From assembly GCA_027618995.1 (NCBI GenBank), contig JAQCGO010000003.1, forward strand, positions 62,001 through 126,000: 64,000 nucleotides of DNA, read 5' to 3'. The number at the start of each line of letters is the position of its first letter. The stretch's first letter is position 1. The stretch comes from Pseudomonadota bacterium (GTDB lineage: Bacteria > Pseudomonadota > Gammaproteobacteria > Steroidobacterales > Woeseiaceae). A model generated the notes under the pieces. That model was not told where the DNA came from. It saw only the letters and a program-made list of their open reading frames with translations, and did no database searches. Both the position numbers and the translations under genes were made by a program. Shown here piece by piece: positions 8,661-18,033 of this stretch.

Positions 8661-9545
8661 TTACATCATGGTGTCGAGATAGGCGTTCTTGATCGTATCG
8701 ACGCCGAGCATCATCGTCATCCACCCGGCGGCGGCCAAATAGGGCCCGAACGGAATCGGTAATTGCCGGTCCCGTCCGCGCAGCACGATGAGGCCGATGC
8801 CTGCAACTGCGCCCACCACGGCGGACATCAGAATAATGATCGGCACGGCTTCCAGCCCCAGCCACGCGCCGAGGGCGGCCAATAGTTTGAAGTCGCCGTA
8901 GCCCATGCCTTCCTTGCCGGTAGCCAGCTTGAAAAGCTGGTACACACTCCACAGGCTGAGATAACCGACCATCGCGCCCAGGATGCTATCGGCCGGCGAA
9001 ACGAACAGGGACTGGGCTGGCATCGGGTGCAACAAACTCATACCGAGTCCGACCCAGACCATGGGCACGACAATCGAGTCAGGAATCAGTTGATGGTCGT
9101 AGTCAATCACACTGATGGCAACCAGCGCGCAGGTCAGGCCGATCGCCATGAGTGCTTCCCAGCCGAAGCCAAATTGCCAGGCACAGGACGCTGCCAGGAT
9201 TGCACTCAGTGATTCGATCAGGGGATAACGTGTCGAGATCTTCTGTTTGCAGCCAGCACAACGGCCCCGCAGCATCAGGTAGCTGACTACCGGTATGTTT
9301 TGCCAGGCATTGATCTGCGCGCCGCACGACGGGCAGGCGGATCGGGGCAAAATGAGATTGAACGGAGCATCAGGTATCTCCGGTGCCGGCGTGCTTTGCA
9401 ATTCCGCACATTGCTCGCGCCATTCGCGATGCATCATGAGCGGCAGCCGGTAGATGACAACATTCAGGAAGCTACCGACCAGGAGTGCAAAAACGAACGC
9501 GACGGCGATAAAGAGTTCGGGTGACTGGGAGAATAGTTCAACCAT
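8661..9545 (-). CDS. pilD: Type IV prepilin peptidase/N-methylase PilD
   Basis: PilD cleaves the leader of type IV prepilins and type II pseudopilins and methylates the new N-terminus. The start is set at 9545 (MVELFSQSPELF), because the ORF-track extension has no family similarity and GGAG lies about ten bases upstream of this ATG. That gives 294 residues, the usual size. The four-cysteine cytoplasmic motif (CPSCG...CAGC), the catalytic aspartates in VIDYDHQLIPD and in the GYGDFKLL motif, and about eight membrane segments are visible. Both adjacent pilins are likely substrates. Confidence 0.96.
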   Translation of the reverse strand: MVELFSQSPELFIAVAFVFALLVGSFLNVVIYRLPLMMHREWREQCAELQSTPAPEIPDAPFNLILPRSACPSCGAQINAWQNIPVVSYLMLRGRCAGCKQKISTRYPLIESLSAILAASCAWQFGFGWEALMAIGLTCALVAISVIDYDHQLIPDSIVVPMVWVGLGMSLLHPMPAQSLFVSPADSILGAMVGYLSLWSVYQLFKLATGKEGMGYGDFKLLAALGAWLGLEAVPIIILMSAVVGAVAGIGLIVLRGRDRQLPIPFGPYLAAAGWMTMMLGVDTIKNAYLDTMM

Positions 9546-9577
9546 CCTGTTGCTCCGGAAAGTCCGTACCTGACACA

Positions 9578-9615
9578 AACAAAAACGGCGCTCGGAGTTT
9601 CCTCTGAACGCCGTT
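9578..9615 (-). terminator. Terminator between pilin and pilD
   Basis: On the minus strand AACGGCG and CGCCGTT form a 7-bp stem with an additional partly paired inner arm (TCAGAGG/CTCCGA), followed by TTTTTG. This looks like an intrinsic terminator separating the pilin transcript from pilD. Confidence 0.65.
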
Positions 9616-9762
9616 GCAATGCAATTGTGTGGCGGATGTGACCTATAAAAATGCCGCTCGATCGTGCCTGTGAGCATTACAGTCTCACTGATCCAAGTCC
9701 CCGGATCAACTCGATTTTGTGCAGCTTGTCACAGTTAAGGGAATTGATTAAGTCAAACCCCG

Positions 9763-9786
9763 AAAATAGTCCGGACAGACTATTTT
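9763..9786 (-). terminator. AT-rich hairpin just after the second pilin
   Basis: AAAATAGTC and GACTATTTT are perfect 9-bp arms around a six-base loop, 18 bases beyond the pilin stop codon. The outer arm ends in a T-rich stretch on either strand, so it can act as a terminator or as a protective 3' stem. Confidence 0.6.
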
Positions 9787-9803
9787 GCTACGTAACTCAG
9801 GCC

Positions 9804-10301
9804 CTAATTCCTGCAGCTGGACGGCAGGTATCGCGTTTCGACGGTCGGTGCCTGGTGAGCAGAGCTTACACCCCCACCGCTCAATTCAACGGCACCTGCG
9901 GGTGCGCCCGCAGCTCCGCAGCGCCACATGACGCTGCCACTTTGTGACATGTAGGGCGTGAAAGAAATAGTGTCGTTCTGAATATTCTGGTGCGCGTCAT
10001 TGTTGAAGGTAACCTGGACCCGGCCATCAATGATGTCGACCTCGCTGACGTAACTGCCCTGGGTGTCAGCGGGCGCTGCTGTCATGCCGGCGGCCGATCG
10101 ATCCGCGGGTGGCCTGCCTTCCATATTGAATGCGTCAACGACTGGCGCCTTTGCGCCGGCCGCCATATTGATCGCCTCCGCCACCTGCGCACGCACTGTG
10201 TAGGTCTGATAGGCCGAAACAGCGATGGATGCCAGGATGACGATGATCGCCACAACGATCATTAACTCGATCAGCGTAAAACCTTGGTTCAGATTTTTCA
10301 T
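9804..10301 (-). CDS. Type IV major-pilin-like protein, second copy
   Basis: A type IVa pilin of 165 residues. The start is set at 10301, giving a short leader MKNLNQG followed by the class III cleavage site and [13 protein letters not shown], with Glu5 present. The ORF-track extension upstream covers the terminator and is not credible. The C-terminal half carries two cysteines (MWRCG and SSCRN) that would form the D-region disulfide. It differs in its globular part from the neighbouring pilin, being longer and richer in Ala/Gly. No promoter was recognised in the 44 bases between the upstream terminator and the start, so expression may depend on read-through. Confidence 0.93.
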   Translation of the reverse strand: MKNLNQGFTLIELMIVVAIIVILASIAVSAYQTYTVRAQVAEAINMAAGAKAPVVDAFNMEGRPPADRSAAGMTAAPADTQGSYVSEVDIIDGRVQVTFNNDAHQNIQNDTISFTPYMSQSGSVMWRCGAAGAPAGAVELSGGGVSSAHQAPTVETRYLPSSCRN

Positions 10302-10345
10302 GGGGTTCACCGGGCTTGATGTTACTGGATTCCCACTAGCGGCTG

Positions 10346-10373
10346 AAAAAAAGCCCCGAGCAGGCCGGGGTTT
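10346..10373 (-). terminator. Intrinsic terminator between the two pilin genes
   Basis: On the minus strand CCCCG-GCCTGCT-CGGGG is followed by CTTTTTTT. It is the clearest Rho-independent terminator in this part of the window and lies downstream of the first pilin and upstream of the second. Confidence 0.85.
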
Positions 10374-10414
10374 CTTGACTGACCACTTAGGCAAAAAGCA
10401 CTAAGTGTAAAGTC

Positions 10415-10849
10415 TTAGGTGCGGCAAGCCGCTGGCAGATGCTTGTTTAAAATCACCCCGCCAGCGCTGGTGCAAACCCACTGAACGCTGCCTACTGTCG
10501 CCGTGACCGGCGCGAGCTGGAGAGTCTGGCCCGCGATTACAGTATTCGCACTGTTGCCATAGGTCACGGTAATTATGCCGTTGGCTACGGTAACCAGCGA
10601 TACGTATTTGCCCTGGATTTGCGCAGCGAGAGCCAGCCCGGCAATGGTGTTGTCGACCGGCAAGGAGCCACGATCCTGGTAATACTTGGTAACGGCTGCT
10701 TTCGCGCCGTCGGACAGATTCAGGCCCTCAAAAACCTGAGCGCGAATCCTGATGTCCTGGTAAGCGGGAATAGCGATGGTCGCCAAAATACCGATAATCG
10801 CGACTACGATTATCAGTTCGATAAGTGTAAAACCCTGTTGCTTCTTCAT
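10415..10849 (-). CDS. pilA: Type IV major pilin PilA-like
   Basis: A type IVa pilin of 144 residues with leader MKKQQG, cleavage before FTLIELIIVVAIIGILA, Glu5, and the AYQDIRIRAQV heptad helix. The C-terminal cysteine pair (WVCTS and AACRT) closes the D-loop. It is the gene nearest the truncated PilS sensor and has its own strong terminator, so it is the likely main structural subunit. The pilus itself powers twitching, adhesion and DNA uptake; assembly genes (pilB, pilC) are not in the window. Confidence 0.95.
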   Translation of the reverse strand: MKKQQGFTLIELIIVVAIIGILATIAIPAYQDIRIRAQVFEGLNLSDGAKAAVTKYYQDRGSLPVDNTIAGLALAAQIQGKYVSLVTVANGIITVTYGNSANTVIAGQTLQLAPVTATVGSVQWVCTSAGGVILNKHLPAACRT

Positions 10850-10926
10850 TTGTCTGTCTCCGTGAAAATGAACGTTCTTGAATAAGGCGTCGTCGCCAGT
10901 TGTGTCGCGCCAAGCAGTTGAGCCGC

Positions 10927-11661
10927 TTAGTTGTTGTGTAAACGCACTTCATTGTTGGCGTCAATCACGATGATGCTTTCACGCAGGTGCTGCACGATGT
11001 ATTCATTGAGCTGCGACAGGTTCCTGAGGTCGATGCCGCGTTGCGCTGCCAGTGCTTCACTGGCCTGAATGCGCCAGCCCAGCGGGCGGGTTGCAAGCGC
11101 CATCGCAAAAATTACGGCACTGAGAATACCTGCCGCAGGATAGTTGATGTTGGCAGAAAACTCCGTCAGTTGGGTATAAACCTGCTCGCCCAGTATGGCG
11201 AACGTGGCCAGCGCGGCAAGGACCGTCAGAAACCGCAGCGGCAGCACGAGGCTGCCGGCACCGACAAATACAATCAGCAGGCCGCCAAGGCCGCTCTCAA
11301 TGCCGCCGCTCGCGTGCATCAGAGAGACTATCGCCGCGATATCGACCAGTGACTGTATAACCGATTGGACGCCAACAGGCAGCCAGCGCCTGTGCAAGGT
11401 CACCGCCGACCCTGCCGCGAATATCAGGTAGCCGGTGGCCGTGGCCAGGAACATCGTCGGATACGTCGCGCCGAAGACATGTGAATCGCCACCAACAAGA
11501 AACAATGCGATCAGGCCAGCCGCGATCAGAACACGCGCGACATTCAGAGTGGTTAGCACCCGCCTCGTGAGGTCAAGGTCCTCGGTAGCATGCTGCAGAA
11601 GCGCTTCGCGGCTGCCGCGAAAAGTCCTCTTGAGTTGGGGTTCGGAAAATGCGCGGTTCAT
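10927..11661 (-). pseudogene. pilS: Truncated PilS: sensor part only, kinase lost
   Basis: PilS is the membrane histidine kinase that senses pilin and activates PilR. This 244-residue frame holds the N-terminal cytoplasmic helix ([17 protein letters not shown]), six predicted membrane segments, a linker and the beginning of the PAS domain (ESIIVIDANNEVRLHNN). It then stops at TAA. Right after the stop the same frame reads AAQLLGAT, which is how a PAS domain would continue, but similarity ends within about 15 codons at the pilA leader. HisKA, HATPase and a pilR gene are absent. The gene is therefore decayed or was shortened by a deletion, unless the piece acts alone. Confidence 0.82.
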
Positions 11662-11787
11662 TTCGGGGATTGTTGCCTGTTGCTGGCGCCATGTGCAATT
11701 GCTTTTGCGTCCACTGGAGCTTTACTCCAAAATACGCCGGTTCGTGCGCCCCGGTGCACCCCAAAAGACAATAAAGAAAAGCGAGCG

Positions 11788-12963
11788 ATGAATCTCCACG
11801 AATATCAATCAAAACGGCTGTTTGCCGAGTACGGCATTCCGGTACCACGCGGCATCGCCGTCAAGAGCCCGAATGCCGCGGCTGACGCGGCGAAAGAGCT
11901 GGGCGGCGACTTGTGGGTCGTAAAAGCCCAGATACATGCAGGTGGCAGGGGCAAGGCGGGCGGTGTGAAGCTCGCGCGCAGTCGCGGGGAAGTGCATGCC
12001 GCAGCGAAGGAAATGTTGGGAAAACAATTAGTTACACATCAGTCGGGACCGAAGGGTTTGCCCGTCAATGTAGTTTACGTGGAGGCCGGGTCTTTCATCG
12101 AGCGCGAGTTGTACCTGTCGATGCTGGTCGACCGCGAGGTGAGCAGGGTGGCCTTCATCGCCTCGGCTGCGGGCGGCATGGACATTGAAAAGGTTGCTGC
12201 CGAGACGCCCGAGAAAATATTTAAGGTCGCGATCGCACCCGATGCGGGCCTGCAGGACTACCAGGCCCGGCAGCTTGGCTTTGGGCTGGGCCTTAACGGC
12301 AGCCAGATGCGCCAGTTCACCGACCTGATCAGGAAGCTGTATCGCCTGTATGAGGAATGCGACGCGAGCCTCGTAGAGGTCAATCCGCTGATCGTAACGA
12401 AGGCCGGAGATATCGTTGCTCTGGACGGGAAGATCAATATCGATAGCAATGCACTCTACCGCCAGCCCAGGCTGGTCGAGTTGCGAGACATTACGCAGGA
12501 AGATGAGAAAGAACGCGAAGCGGCGGCCCACGATCTGAATTACGTGTCGCTGAATGGCGATATCGCATGCATGGTCAATGGTGCCGGCCTTGCGATGGCA
12601 ACCATGGACCTGATCCAGCTGCATGGCGGTGAGCCGGCCAACTTCCTCGACGTTGGCGGCGGTGCCACCAAGGAGCGCGTAGCTGAAGCATTCAAGTTGA
12701 TTCTGTCCAACCAGAATGTAACTGCAATCCTCGTCAATATTTTCGGCGGCATCGTACGCTGCGACCTGATCGCAGAAGGCATTATCAGCGCCGTCAAAGA
12801 AGTCGGTGTCAGCGTGCCGGTGGCAGTACGACTGGAAGGCACCAACGTGGAAAAGGGGCGCGAATTACTGGCTGGCAGCGGGCTCGCTATTATTTCGGCC
12901 GATGATTTGACCGACGCTGCGAAGAAAGTTGTCGCTGCTGCGGCCGAAAGTGAGCAACGATGA
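11788..12963 (+). CDS. sucC: Succinyl-CoA synthetase beta subunit
   Basis: SucC with SucD converts succinyl-CoA, ADP or GDP and phosphate to succinate, CoA and NTP in the TCA cycle. The start is set at ATG 11788, which gives the invariant MNLHEYQSK; the longer ORF is an artefact. The 391 residues contain the ATP-grasp domain ([18 protein letters not shown]), EVNPLIVT with metal ligands, and the C-terminal CoA-ligase domain ([16 protein letters not shown]). Its stop overlaps the sucD start by four bases. Confidence 0.97.
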   Translation: MNLHEYQSKRLFAEYGIPVPRGIAVKSPNAAADAAKELGGDLWVVKAQIHAGGRGKAGGVKLARSRGEVHAAAKEMLGKQLVTHQSGPKGLPVNVVYVEAGSFIERELYLSMLVDREVSRVAFIASAAGGMDIEKVAAETPEKIFKVAIAPDAGLQDYQARQLGFGLGLNGSQMRQFTDLIRKLYRLYEECDASLVEVNPLIVTKAGDIVALDGKINIDSNALYRQPRLVELRDITQEDEKEREAAAHDLNYVSLNGDIACMVNGAGLAMATMDLIQLHGGEPANFLDVGGGATKERVAEAFKLILSNQNVTAILVNIFGGIVRCDLIAEGIISAVKEVGVSVPVAVRLEGTNVEKGRELLAGSGLAIISADDLTDAAKKVVAAAAESEQR

Positions 12964-13832
12964 GCATCCTCGTTAACAAGAACAGCAAGATCGTTTGCCA
13001 GGGCATCACGGGCAGCCAGGGCACTTTTCACTCAGAGCAATGTATCGCTTATGGTACGCAAATCGTTGCCGGTGTGACGCCCGGCCGTGGTGGCCAGCAG
13101 CACATCGGCGTGCCGGTGTTCAATACGATGCGCGAGGCGGTAGCCGAGACGGGTGCGGATGTCAGCATGATCCTGGTGCCTCCGCCATTTGCCGCCGACG
13201 CAATTCTGGAAGCTGCGGACTCCGGTGTCGGGCTGATCGTCTGCATCACCGAGGGCATCCCGGTCATGGACATGGTTCGGGTCAAGTCGGCATTGCGCGA
13301 CTATGACTGTCGCCTCATTGGTCCGAACTGTCCGGGCATCATCACACCGGAGCAGTGCAAGATCGGCATCATGCCGGGCTTCATTCACAAGCCCGGACGA
13401 ATTGGCGTTGTGTCGCGATCGGGTACTTTGACCTACGAAGCGGTCTATCAGACCACGGTCAACAACCTCGGCCAAACCACCTGTATCGGTATCGGTGGCG
13501 ACCCGGTGCGTGGCATGAACTTCATTGATTGCCTCGAGCTGTTTGAAGCAGACCCGGACACCGATGGCATCATCATGGTTGGCGAAATTGGCGGCACTGA
13601 CGAGGAAGCTGCGGCTGAATTCATCCAGTCGAATGTGTCCAAGCCCGTGGTCGCTTACATCGCCGGCGTTACCGCGCCGCCCGGCAAACGAATGGGTCAC
13701 GCCGGTGCCATCGTCGCCGGCGGCAAGGGCACCGCAGCGGACAAGTTCAAGGCACTGGATGCGGCCGGCGTTGCGACAGTCCGGTCACCGTCCGAACTTG
13801 GCAGCAAGATGCGGGAGATTCTTGGCGACTAA
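12960..13832 (+). CDS. sucD: Succinyl-CoA synthetase alpha subunit
   Basis: SucD carries the CoA-binding Rossmann domain ([18 protein letters not shown]) and the histidine phosphorylated during catalysis in [10 protein letters not shown]. Its 290 residues match the family. It begins at ATGA overlapping the sucC stop, and the two are certainly cotranscribed. nadE follows after three bases, so NAD synthesis may be transcribed with the TCA step. Confidence 0.97.
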   Translation: MSILVNKNSKIVCQGITGSQGTFHSEQCIAYGTQIVAGVTPGRGGQQHIGVPVFNTMREAVAETGADVSMILVPPPFAADAILEAADSGVGLIVCITEGIPVMDMVRVKSALRDYDCRLIGPNCPGIITPEQCKIGIMPGFIHKPGRIGVVSRSGTLTYEAVYQTTVNNLGQTTCIGIGGDPVRGMNFIDCLELFEADPDTDGIIMVGEIGGTDEEAAAEFIQSNVSKPVVAYIAGVTAPPGKRMGHAGAIVAGGKGTAADKFKALDAAGVATVRSPSELGSKMREILGD

Positions 13833-13835
13833 GCC

Positions 13836-15467
13836 ATGACCAATACTGTCACAATCGCTCTGGCGCAAATTGATCTAGCGGTCGGTGATGTTGCTGGCAA
13901 TACGGCAAAGATCCTTGACTACGCGACGCGGGCGCGTAATGAGCTGCGGGCAGATCTTGTAATTTTTCCAGAGCTGAGTGTCTGCGGCTATCCGCCCGAA
14001 GACCTCTTGTTTCACTCCGGATTGCGCAAACGCACCGAGCAGGCTGTGGCAGAAATTCGTGCGAGTGTGCGCGATATCGCGATTCTGATCGGCTTTCCCG
14101 AGTACGTGGATGACGATATCTACAACAGCTGTGCGGTCCTGAAAAACGGCCAGTTGCTGTGTAGTTATCGCAAACAATGCCTGCCGAACTACAGCGTTTT
14201 CGATGAAGAGCGTTATTTCGAGAAGGGCAAGAAAGCTGCGGTATTTCGCCTGAACGGTATCGCGTTCGGACTGACCATCTGCGAGGACATCTGGCAGACG
14301 GTGCCAACGCGGGCGGCACGTGCTGCGGGCGCGGAATGCATTCTTTCGATCAACGGATCGCCGTACGAATTGAATAGTCAGCAACGTCGCGAAACGGCGG
14401 CGCGCGCGCGCATCAGCGAGATCGGCGTGCCGATGGTCTATCTGAACATGGTCGGTGGCCAGGACGAACTCGTATTTGACGGCGGATCGTTTGGCATGCA
14501 GGCGAACGGCGACGTCGCATTTCGCGCTGCCGCATTCGAAGACAATTTGTGCCGCATCGAAGTACATGGCGGGTCGAGCGACGTAACCATCATGCCGGGC
14601 GCGGTCGCGGAACCGACATCTACGGAAGCGATTGTCTATGGTGCGCTGGTACGCGGCACGCGCGACTACGTGGACAAGCACGGTTTTCCAGGCGTAATCA
14701 TAGGACTTTCGGGGGGCGTCGATTCGGCGTTGGTTGCCGCGATTGCCTGTGATGCACTTGGCCCGAGCCGGGTGCGAAGCGTAATGATGCCATTCAAATA
14801 CACGGCGACTATGAGCCAGGAGGATGCCGCGCTGCTGGCAAAAGCGTTGGGTATTCGCTACGACGTGGTCCCGATCGGGCCGCTGTACGATGCGTCCGTA
14901 GCCCAGCTGGGCAAGCTGTTCACCGGTCTCGAGCCGGACGTTACCGAAGAAAACATACAGGCGCGCTGCCGGGGCTTGTTGCTGATGGCGATCTCAAACA
15001 AGACCGGGGTGATGCTGCTGACAACCGGCAACAAGAGTGAGATGGCGGTTGGTTACGCCACGCTGTACGGCGATATGGCCGGTGGTTTTGCGCCGATCAA
15101 GGATTGCAGCAAGACGCTGGTGTATCGCCTGGCCCGGTATCGCAATTCGATCAGCCCGGTGATTCCGGAGCGCATCATTACGCGGCCGCCGTCGGCCGAG
15201 TTGCGGGCGAATCAAAAAGACAGTGACTCGTTGCCCGACTACAACGTGCTCGATCCAATCCTCGAAGGATTTATTGAGGAAGACTTGTCCGTCGATGCGA
15301 TTGTCGCGCGCGGCTTCGACCGTGATGTAGTGATTCGGATTCTTGAGATGGTGAAGCGAAATGAGTACAAACGTCGTCAGGCGCCGCCGGGAGTTCGCAT
15401 TAGCAGTCGGGCGTTCGGTCGCGACTGGCGTTACCCGATAACGTCCGGCTACAAATTTCCGGAGTGA
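13836..15467 (+). CDS. nadE: Glutamine-dependent NAD+ synthetase
   Basis: NadE amidates nicotinic acid adenine dinucleotide to NAD+, with ammonia channelled from an N-terminal glutaminase. The 543 residues divide into a nitrilase-type glutaminase domain (Glu in FPELSVCGYPPED, Lys in YRKQCLPNY, Cys in GLTICEDIW) and a synthetase domain with the pyrophosphatase loop GLSGGVDSALVAA. It is the long two-domain form, not the short ammonia-dependent form of E. coli. It starts three bases after sucD. Confidence 0.96.
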   Translation: MTNTVTIALAQIDLAVGDVAGNTAKILDYATRARNELRADLVIFPELSVCGYPPEDLLFHSGLRKRTEQAVAEIRASVRDIAILIGFPEYVDDDIYNSCAVLKNGQLLCSYRKQCLPNYSVFDEERYFEKGKKAAVFRLNGIAFGLTICEDIWQTVPTRAARAAGAECILSINGSPYELNSQQRRETAARARISEIGVPMVYLNMVGGQDELVFDGGSFGMQANGDVAFRAAAFEDNLCRIEVHGGSSDVTIMPGAVAEPTSTEAIVYGALVRGTRDYVDKHGFPGVIIGLSGGVDSALVAAIACDALGPSRVRSVMMPFKYTATMSQEDAALLAKALGIRYDVVPIGPLYDASVAQLGKLFTGLEPDVTEENIQARCRGLLLMAISNKTGVMLLTTGNKSEMAVGYATLYGDMAGGFAPIKDCSKTLVYRLARYRNSISPVIPERIITRPPSAELRANQKDSDSLPDYNVLDPILEGFIEEDLSVDAIVARGFDRDVVIRILEMVKRNEYKRRQAPPGVRISSRAFGRDWRYPITSGYKFPE

Positions 15468-15485
15468 GGCCGGCCTGCGCCTGCG

Positions 15486-16259
15486 CTAACTTTGGTTCGG
15501 GAAGTTCGCTTCCAGTACACGACGCGTGTCGACGGCGAGATCGTGCATACCCAATTCTTCGTAGGCTTCTGCCATGATCTGTAACGAACGCGCATTGCCC
15601 GCTGCGCCGTTGTAATTCTCGAGAGCGCTCTTGGCACGATTCAATGCCGCTACATAGGCGCCTCGGCGCAAATAGTAGTCCGCAACGTGATTCTCATAAT
15701 CTGACATGCGGTTCTTCAGGAACAGGAGCCGTTGCTCTGCGTCAGCCGCATATTCGCTGGCCGGATAACGTTCGACCAGTCTGCGCAAGCTTGAGTACGC
15801 TTCCTCGACGTCCTTGGGCGGTCGAAGACTGACGTCTTTGTTGAAGCGCCGCTCGATGAATCCGGCATCCTGCTCGAAGTACGAAAGACCCTTGATGTAG
15901 AGCGCGTAGTCCACCCGATCATGAATCGGATTTTCGCGGATGAAGGTATCTGCAGCCTCTATAGCTTGCTCGCGCTTGCCCGACTTGTAATAGGCATACA
16001 TGAGTTCGAGCTGCACCTGGCGACTGATGTCGCTGAACGGGTAACGCGCCTGGATGGCTTCGAAAATCTGTACACCGCGCGTGTAATTACCGAGCCCAAT
16101 ATTTTCCTGCGCTTCGGCATAAGCCTCAGACAGGCTCTCGATCTCGGTTTGCTGCTCATCATTTCCGGCACAGGCACCCAGCAGCACAAGGCCCGCGACG
16201 AGCATGGCCAGATTGGCCCGAAACCGGCCAAAGCGAGTTAAATGGGTGTTCTGTTTCAA
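15486..16259 (-). CDS. bamD: Outer membrane assembly lipoprotein BamD
   Basis: BamD is an essential TPR lipoprotein of the BAM complex that inserts beta-barrels. The start is set at TTG 16259, because AGGCAGGAAATC precedes it and the product begins KQNTHLTRFGRFRANLA, a basic n-region before the hydrophobic stretch MLVAGLVLLGAC with the lipobox cysteine. This gives 257 residues. Five TPR-like repeats follow (for example YTRGVQIFEAIQARYPFSD and AIEAADTFIRENP). It is divergent from rluD, as in many gammaproteobacteria. Confidence 0.94.
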   Translation of the reverse strand: MKQNTHLTRFGRFRANLAMLVAGLVLLGACAGNDEQQTEIESLSEAYAEAQENIGLGNYTRGVQIFEAIQARYPFSDISRQVQLELMYAYYKSGKREQAIEAADTFIRENPIHDRVDYALYIKGLSYFEQDAGFIERRFNKDVSLRPPKDVEEAYSSLRRLVERYPASEYAADAEQRLLFLKNRMSDYENHVADYYLRRGAYVAALNRAKSALENYNGAAGNARSLQIMAEAYEELGMHDLAVDTRRVLEANFPNQS

Positions 16260-16317
16260 CGATTTCCTGCCTCTGGGTCGTTCCGATCGGCGAGTATACC
16301 GTAGACTTGGCAGCACA

Positions 16318-17265
16318 ATGAAAGCAGAGCCCAAAGTCATGTTGATTCCGTCGCAATTTGCCGGCCAGAGATTGGACCAGGCGCTTGCCCGGATGTTTCC
16401 GGAGTATTCCCGCAGTCGGCTCAAGACCTGGTTGTTGTCGGGCGCGATCACCGTAGACGGCAAATCGCCGCGGCCACGCGATCCGGTCGACGGCGGCGAG
16501 CGGGTCGAAGTCAATATTGTGGCGGAAAAGAACGTCGCGGCGGCGCCCGAGGCTATTGCTCTCGACGTTGTGTACGAAGACGAGGCGCTGATGGTGATTA
16601 ATAAGCCGGCCGGCCTGGTGGTCCATCCCGGCGCCGGCAACCCCCGGGGCACGCTGATGAACGGACTGCTGAATCATGCGAGCGAACTCAGACAGCTGCC
16701 ACGGGCCGGCATCATCCACCGCCTGGATAAAAATACGAGCGGCCTGCTGTTGATCGGTAAGACGCTTGAGACGCATACGGCGCTGGTGCGTTTGTTGGCT
16801 GAGCGCGAGATCGGACGCTTCTACGTGGCAGTGTGCAACGGTGTGCTGACCGGCGGCGGCATGGTTGATGAGCCGATCGGCCGGCACCCGGTCGATCGCA
16901 AGCGCATGAGTATCCGGCAGGACGGCAGGCCGGCGGTTACCCGCTATACGGTACTGGAGCGATTCCGTGCACATACTTATATAAGTGTCTCGCTGGAAAC
17001 CGGTCGCACGCACCAGATCCGCGTGCACCTCGCGCATCGACGGCATGCATTGCTGGGTGATCCGACATACGGCGGGCGACTTGCGTTACCGGCCCGGGCG
17101 AGTGATGCACTGATCGATGCGTTGCGGTCTTTCAAACGTCAGGCCTTGCATGCCACGCGCCTGGAGTTGATCCATCCGGTCAGCGGCGAGACGTTGCGAC
17201 TTGAGGCGCCGCCGCCGGCCGATTTTGAGGCCTTGCTTGCAATACTGCGCAAGGATGCCGCGTGA
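16318..17265 (+). CDS. rluD: 23S rRNA pseudouridine synthase RluD
   Basis: RluD makes pseudouridines 1911, 1915 and 1917 in helix 69 of 23S rRNA. The start is set at ATG 16318 (MKAEPKVMLIPSQFAGQRLD). The 315-residue protein has an N-terminal S4 domain (SRLKTWLLSGAITVDG) and the RluA-type catalytic motif GIIHRLDKNTSGLLL with the catalytic Asp. The ribosome site is weak. It overlaps pgeF by four bases in the usual rluD-pgeF pair. Confidence 0.95.
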   Translation: MKAEPKVMLIPSQFAGQRLDQALARMFPEYSRSRLKTWLLSGAITVDGKSPRPRDPVDGGERVEVNIVAEKNVAAAPEAIALDVVYEDEALMVINKPAGLVVHPGAGNPRGTLMNGLLNHASELRQLPRAGIIHRLDKNTSGLLLIGKTLETHTALVRLLAEREIGRFYVAVCNGVLTGGGMVDEPIGRHPVDRKRMSIRQDGRPAVTRYTVLERFRAHTYISVSLETGRTHQIRVHLAHRRHALLGDPTYGGRLALPARASDALIDALRSFKRQALHATRLELIHPVSGETLRLEAPPPADFEALLAILRKDAA

Positions 17266-17912
17266 ACGATTGGGTACTGCGGGCCGACTGGCCGGCACCG
17301 CCGAGCATCGTGGCCGGAACCACGCTGCGCAACGGCGGTGAGGCAGATCTTCCGGCGCCACCGCAATGGCTCAAACAGGTGCATGGTAATCGCGCCGTTG
17401 TACTCGGTTCGCCGGACTTCGAGGCAGGTGTGCCGGAGGCGGACGCGGTGATCGGCGGGCGGCCCGGGGATCTTTGTGTGGTGCGAACGGCGGACTGCCT
17501 GCCAGTGCTGCTCTGTTCGGAGGACGGGCAGGAGATCGCAGCCGTGCACGCCGGTTGGCGCGGTTTGGCTGCGGGTGTCATCGAGGCGGCCGTCGCGCGC
17601 TTTTCCGAGCCACCGCGAGGACTCCTGGCCTGGATCGGTCCGGCAATCTCGCAAGCGGCATTCGAGGTCGGCGACGAGGTGCGCGAGCAATTTGGCGGAC
17701 TCGGCGTCAATCCAGCTGATTATTTTGTCGCCAACGAGCGCGGCCGCTGGCAGGCAGATCTGGTGGGGCTGGCGCGGGCCCGCATGCGCGCCCTGGGGAT
17801 CACCTCAATTTTCGCGGCGAATGTGTGCACTTACACGGACGCGGCACGCTGTTTCTCGTACCGTCGCGACGGCGAAACCGGCCGGCATCTGAGCTTCATT
17901 TACCGCAAGTAG
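17262..17912 (+). CDS. pgeF: Purine nucleoside phosphorylase / peptidoglycan editing factor PgeF (YfiH)
   Basis: This laccase-domain protein (216 residues) belongs to the YfiH family. Family members act on wrongly built muropeptide precursors (L-Ser in place of L-Ala), and some have purine-nucleoside phosphorylase activity. The metal site motifs are visible: H in VHGNRAVV, the segment TADCLPVLLC and AVHAGWRGLAAG. It starts with GTG at 17262, overlapping the rluD stop. Confidence 0.93.
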   Translation: MNDWVLRADWPAPPSIVAGTTLRNGGEADLPAPPQWLKQVHGNRAVVLGSPDFEAGVPEADAVIGGRPGDLCVVRTADCLPVLLCSEDGQEIAAVHAGWRGLAAGVIEAAVARFSEPPRGLLAWIGPAISQAAFEVGDEVREQFGGLGVNPADYFVANERGRWQADLVGLARARMRALGITSIFAANVCTYTDAARCFSYRRDGETGRHLSFIYRK

Positions 17913-17916
17913 GGGT

Positions 17917-17936
17917 CAGAGCCCGGTGGGGCTCTG
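17917..17936 (+). terminator. Hairpin after pgeF
   Basis: CAGAGCCC and GGGCTCTG form a perfect 8-bp stem with a four-base loop, five bases beyond the pgeF stop. No U run follows, so the termination role is uncertain; it also separates pgeF from clpB. Confidence 0.5.
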
Positions 17937-18033
17937 TAAGCGATGGGTTTTCCGCAAAGGCCTTGAAAAACAGCAGGTTGGCGTCACCTCAGTTTGAGTT
18001 CTGGCGCCGGTATGATCGGCAAATGAGAAGCAA

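Noticed and set aside
8661-9677. Longer PilD start at 9677
   Set aside because: The extra 44 residues run through the terminator region, lack family similarity and precede a better start with a ribosome site.
10302-10930. Sigma54 promoter for pilA (TGGCAC-N5-TTGC)
   Set aside because: Only partial matches such as TGGCGCG or TGGCGACG without the -12 TTGC element were found upstream of either pilin.
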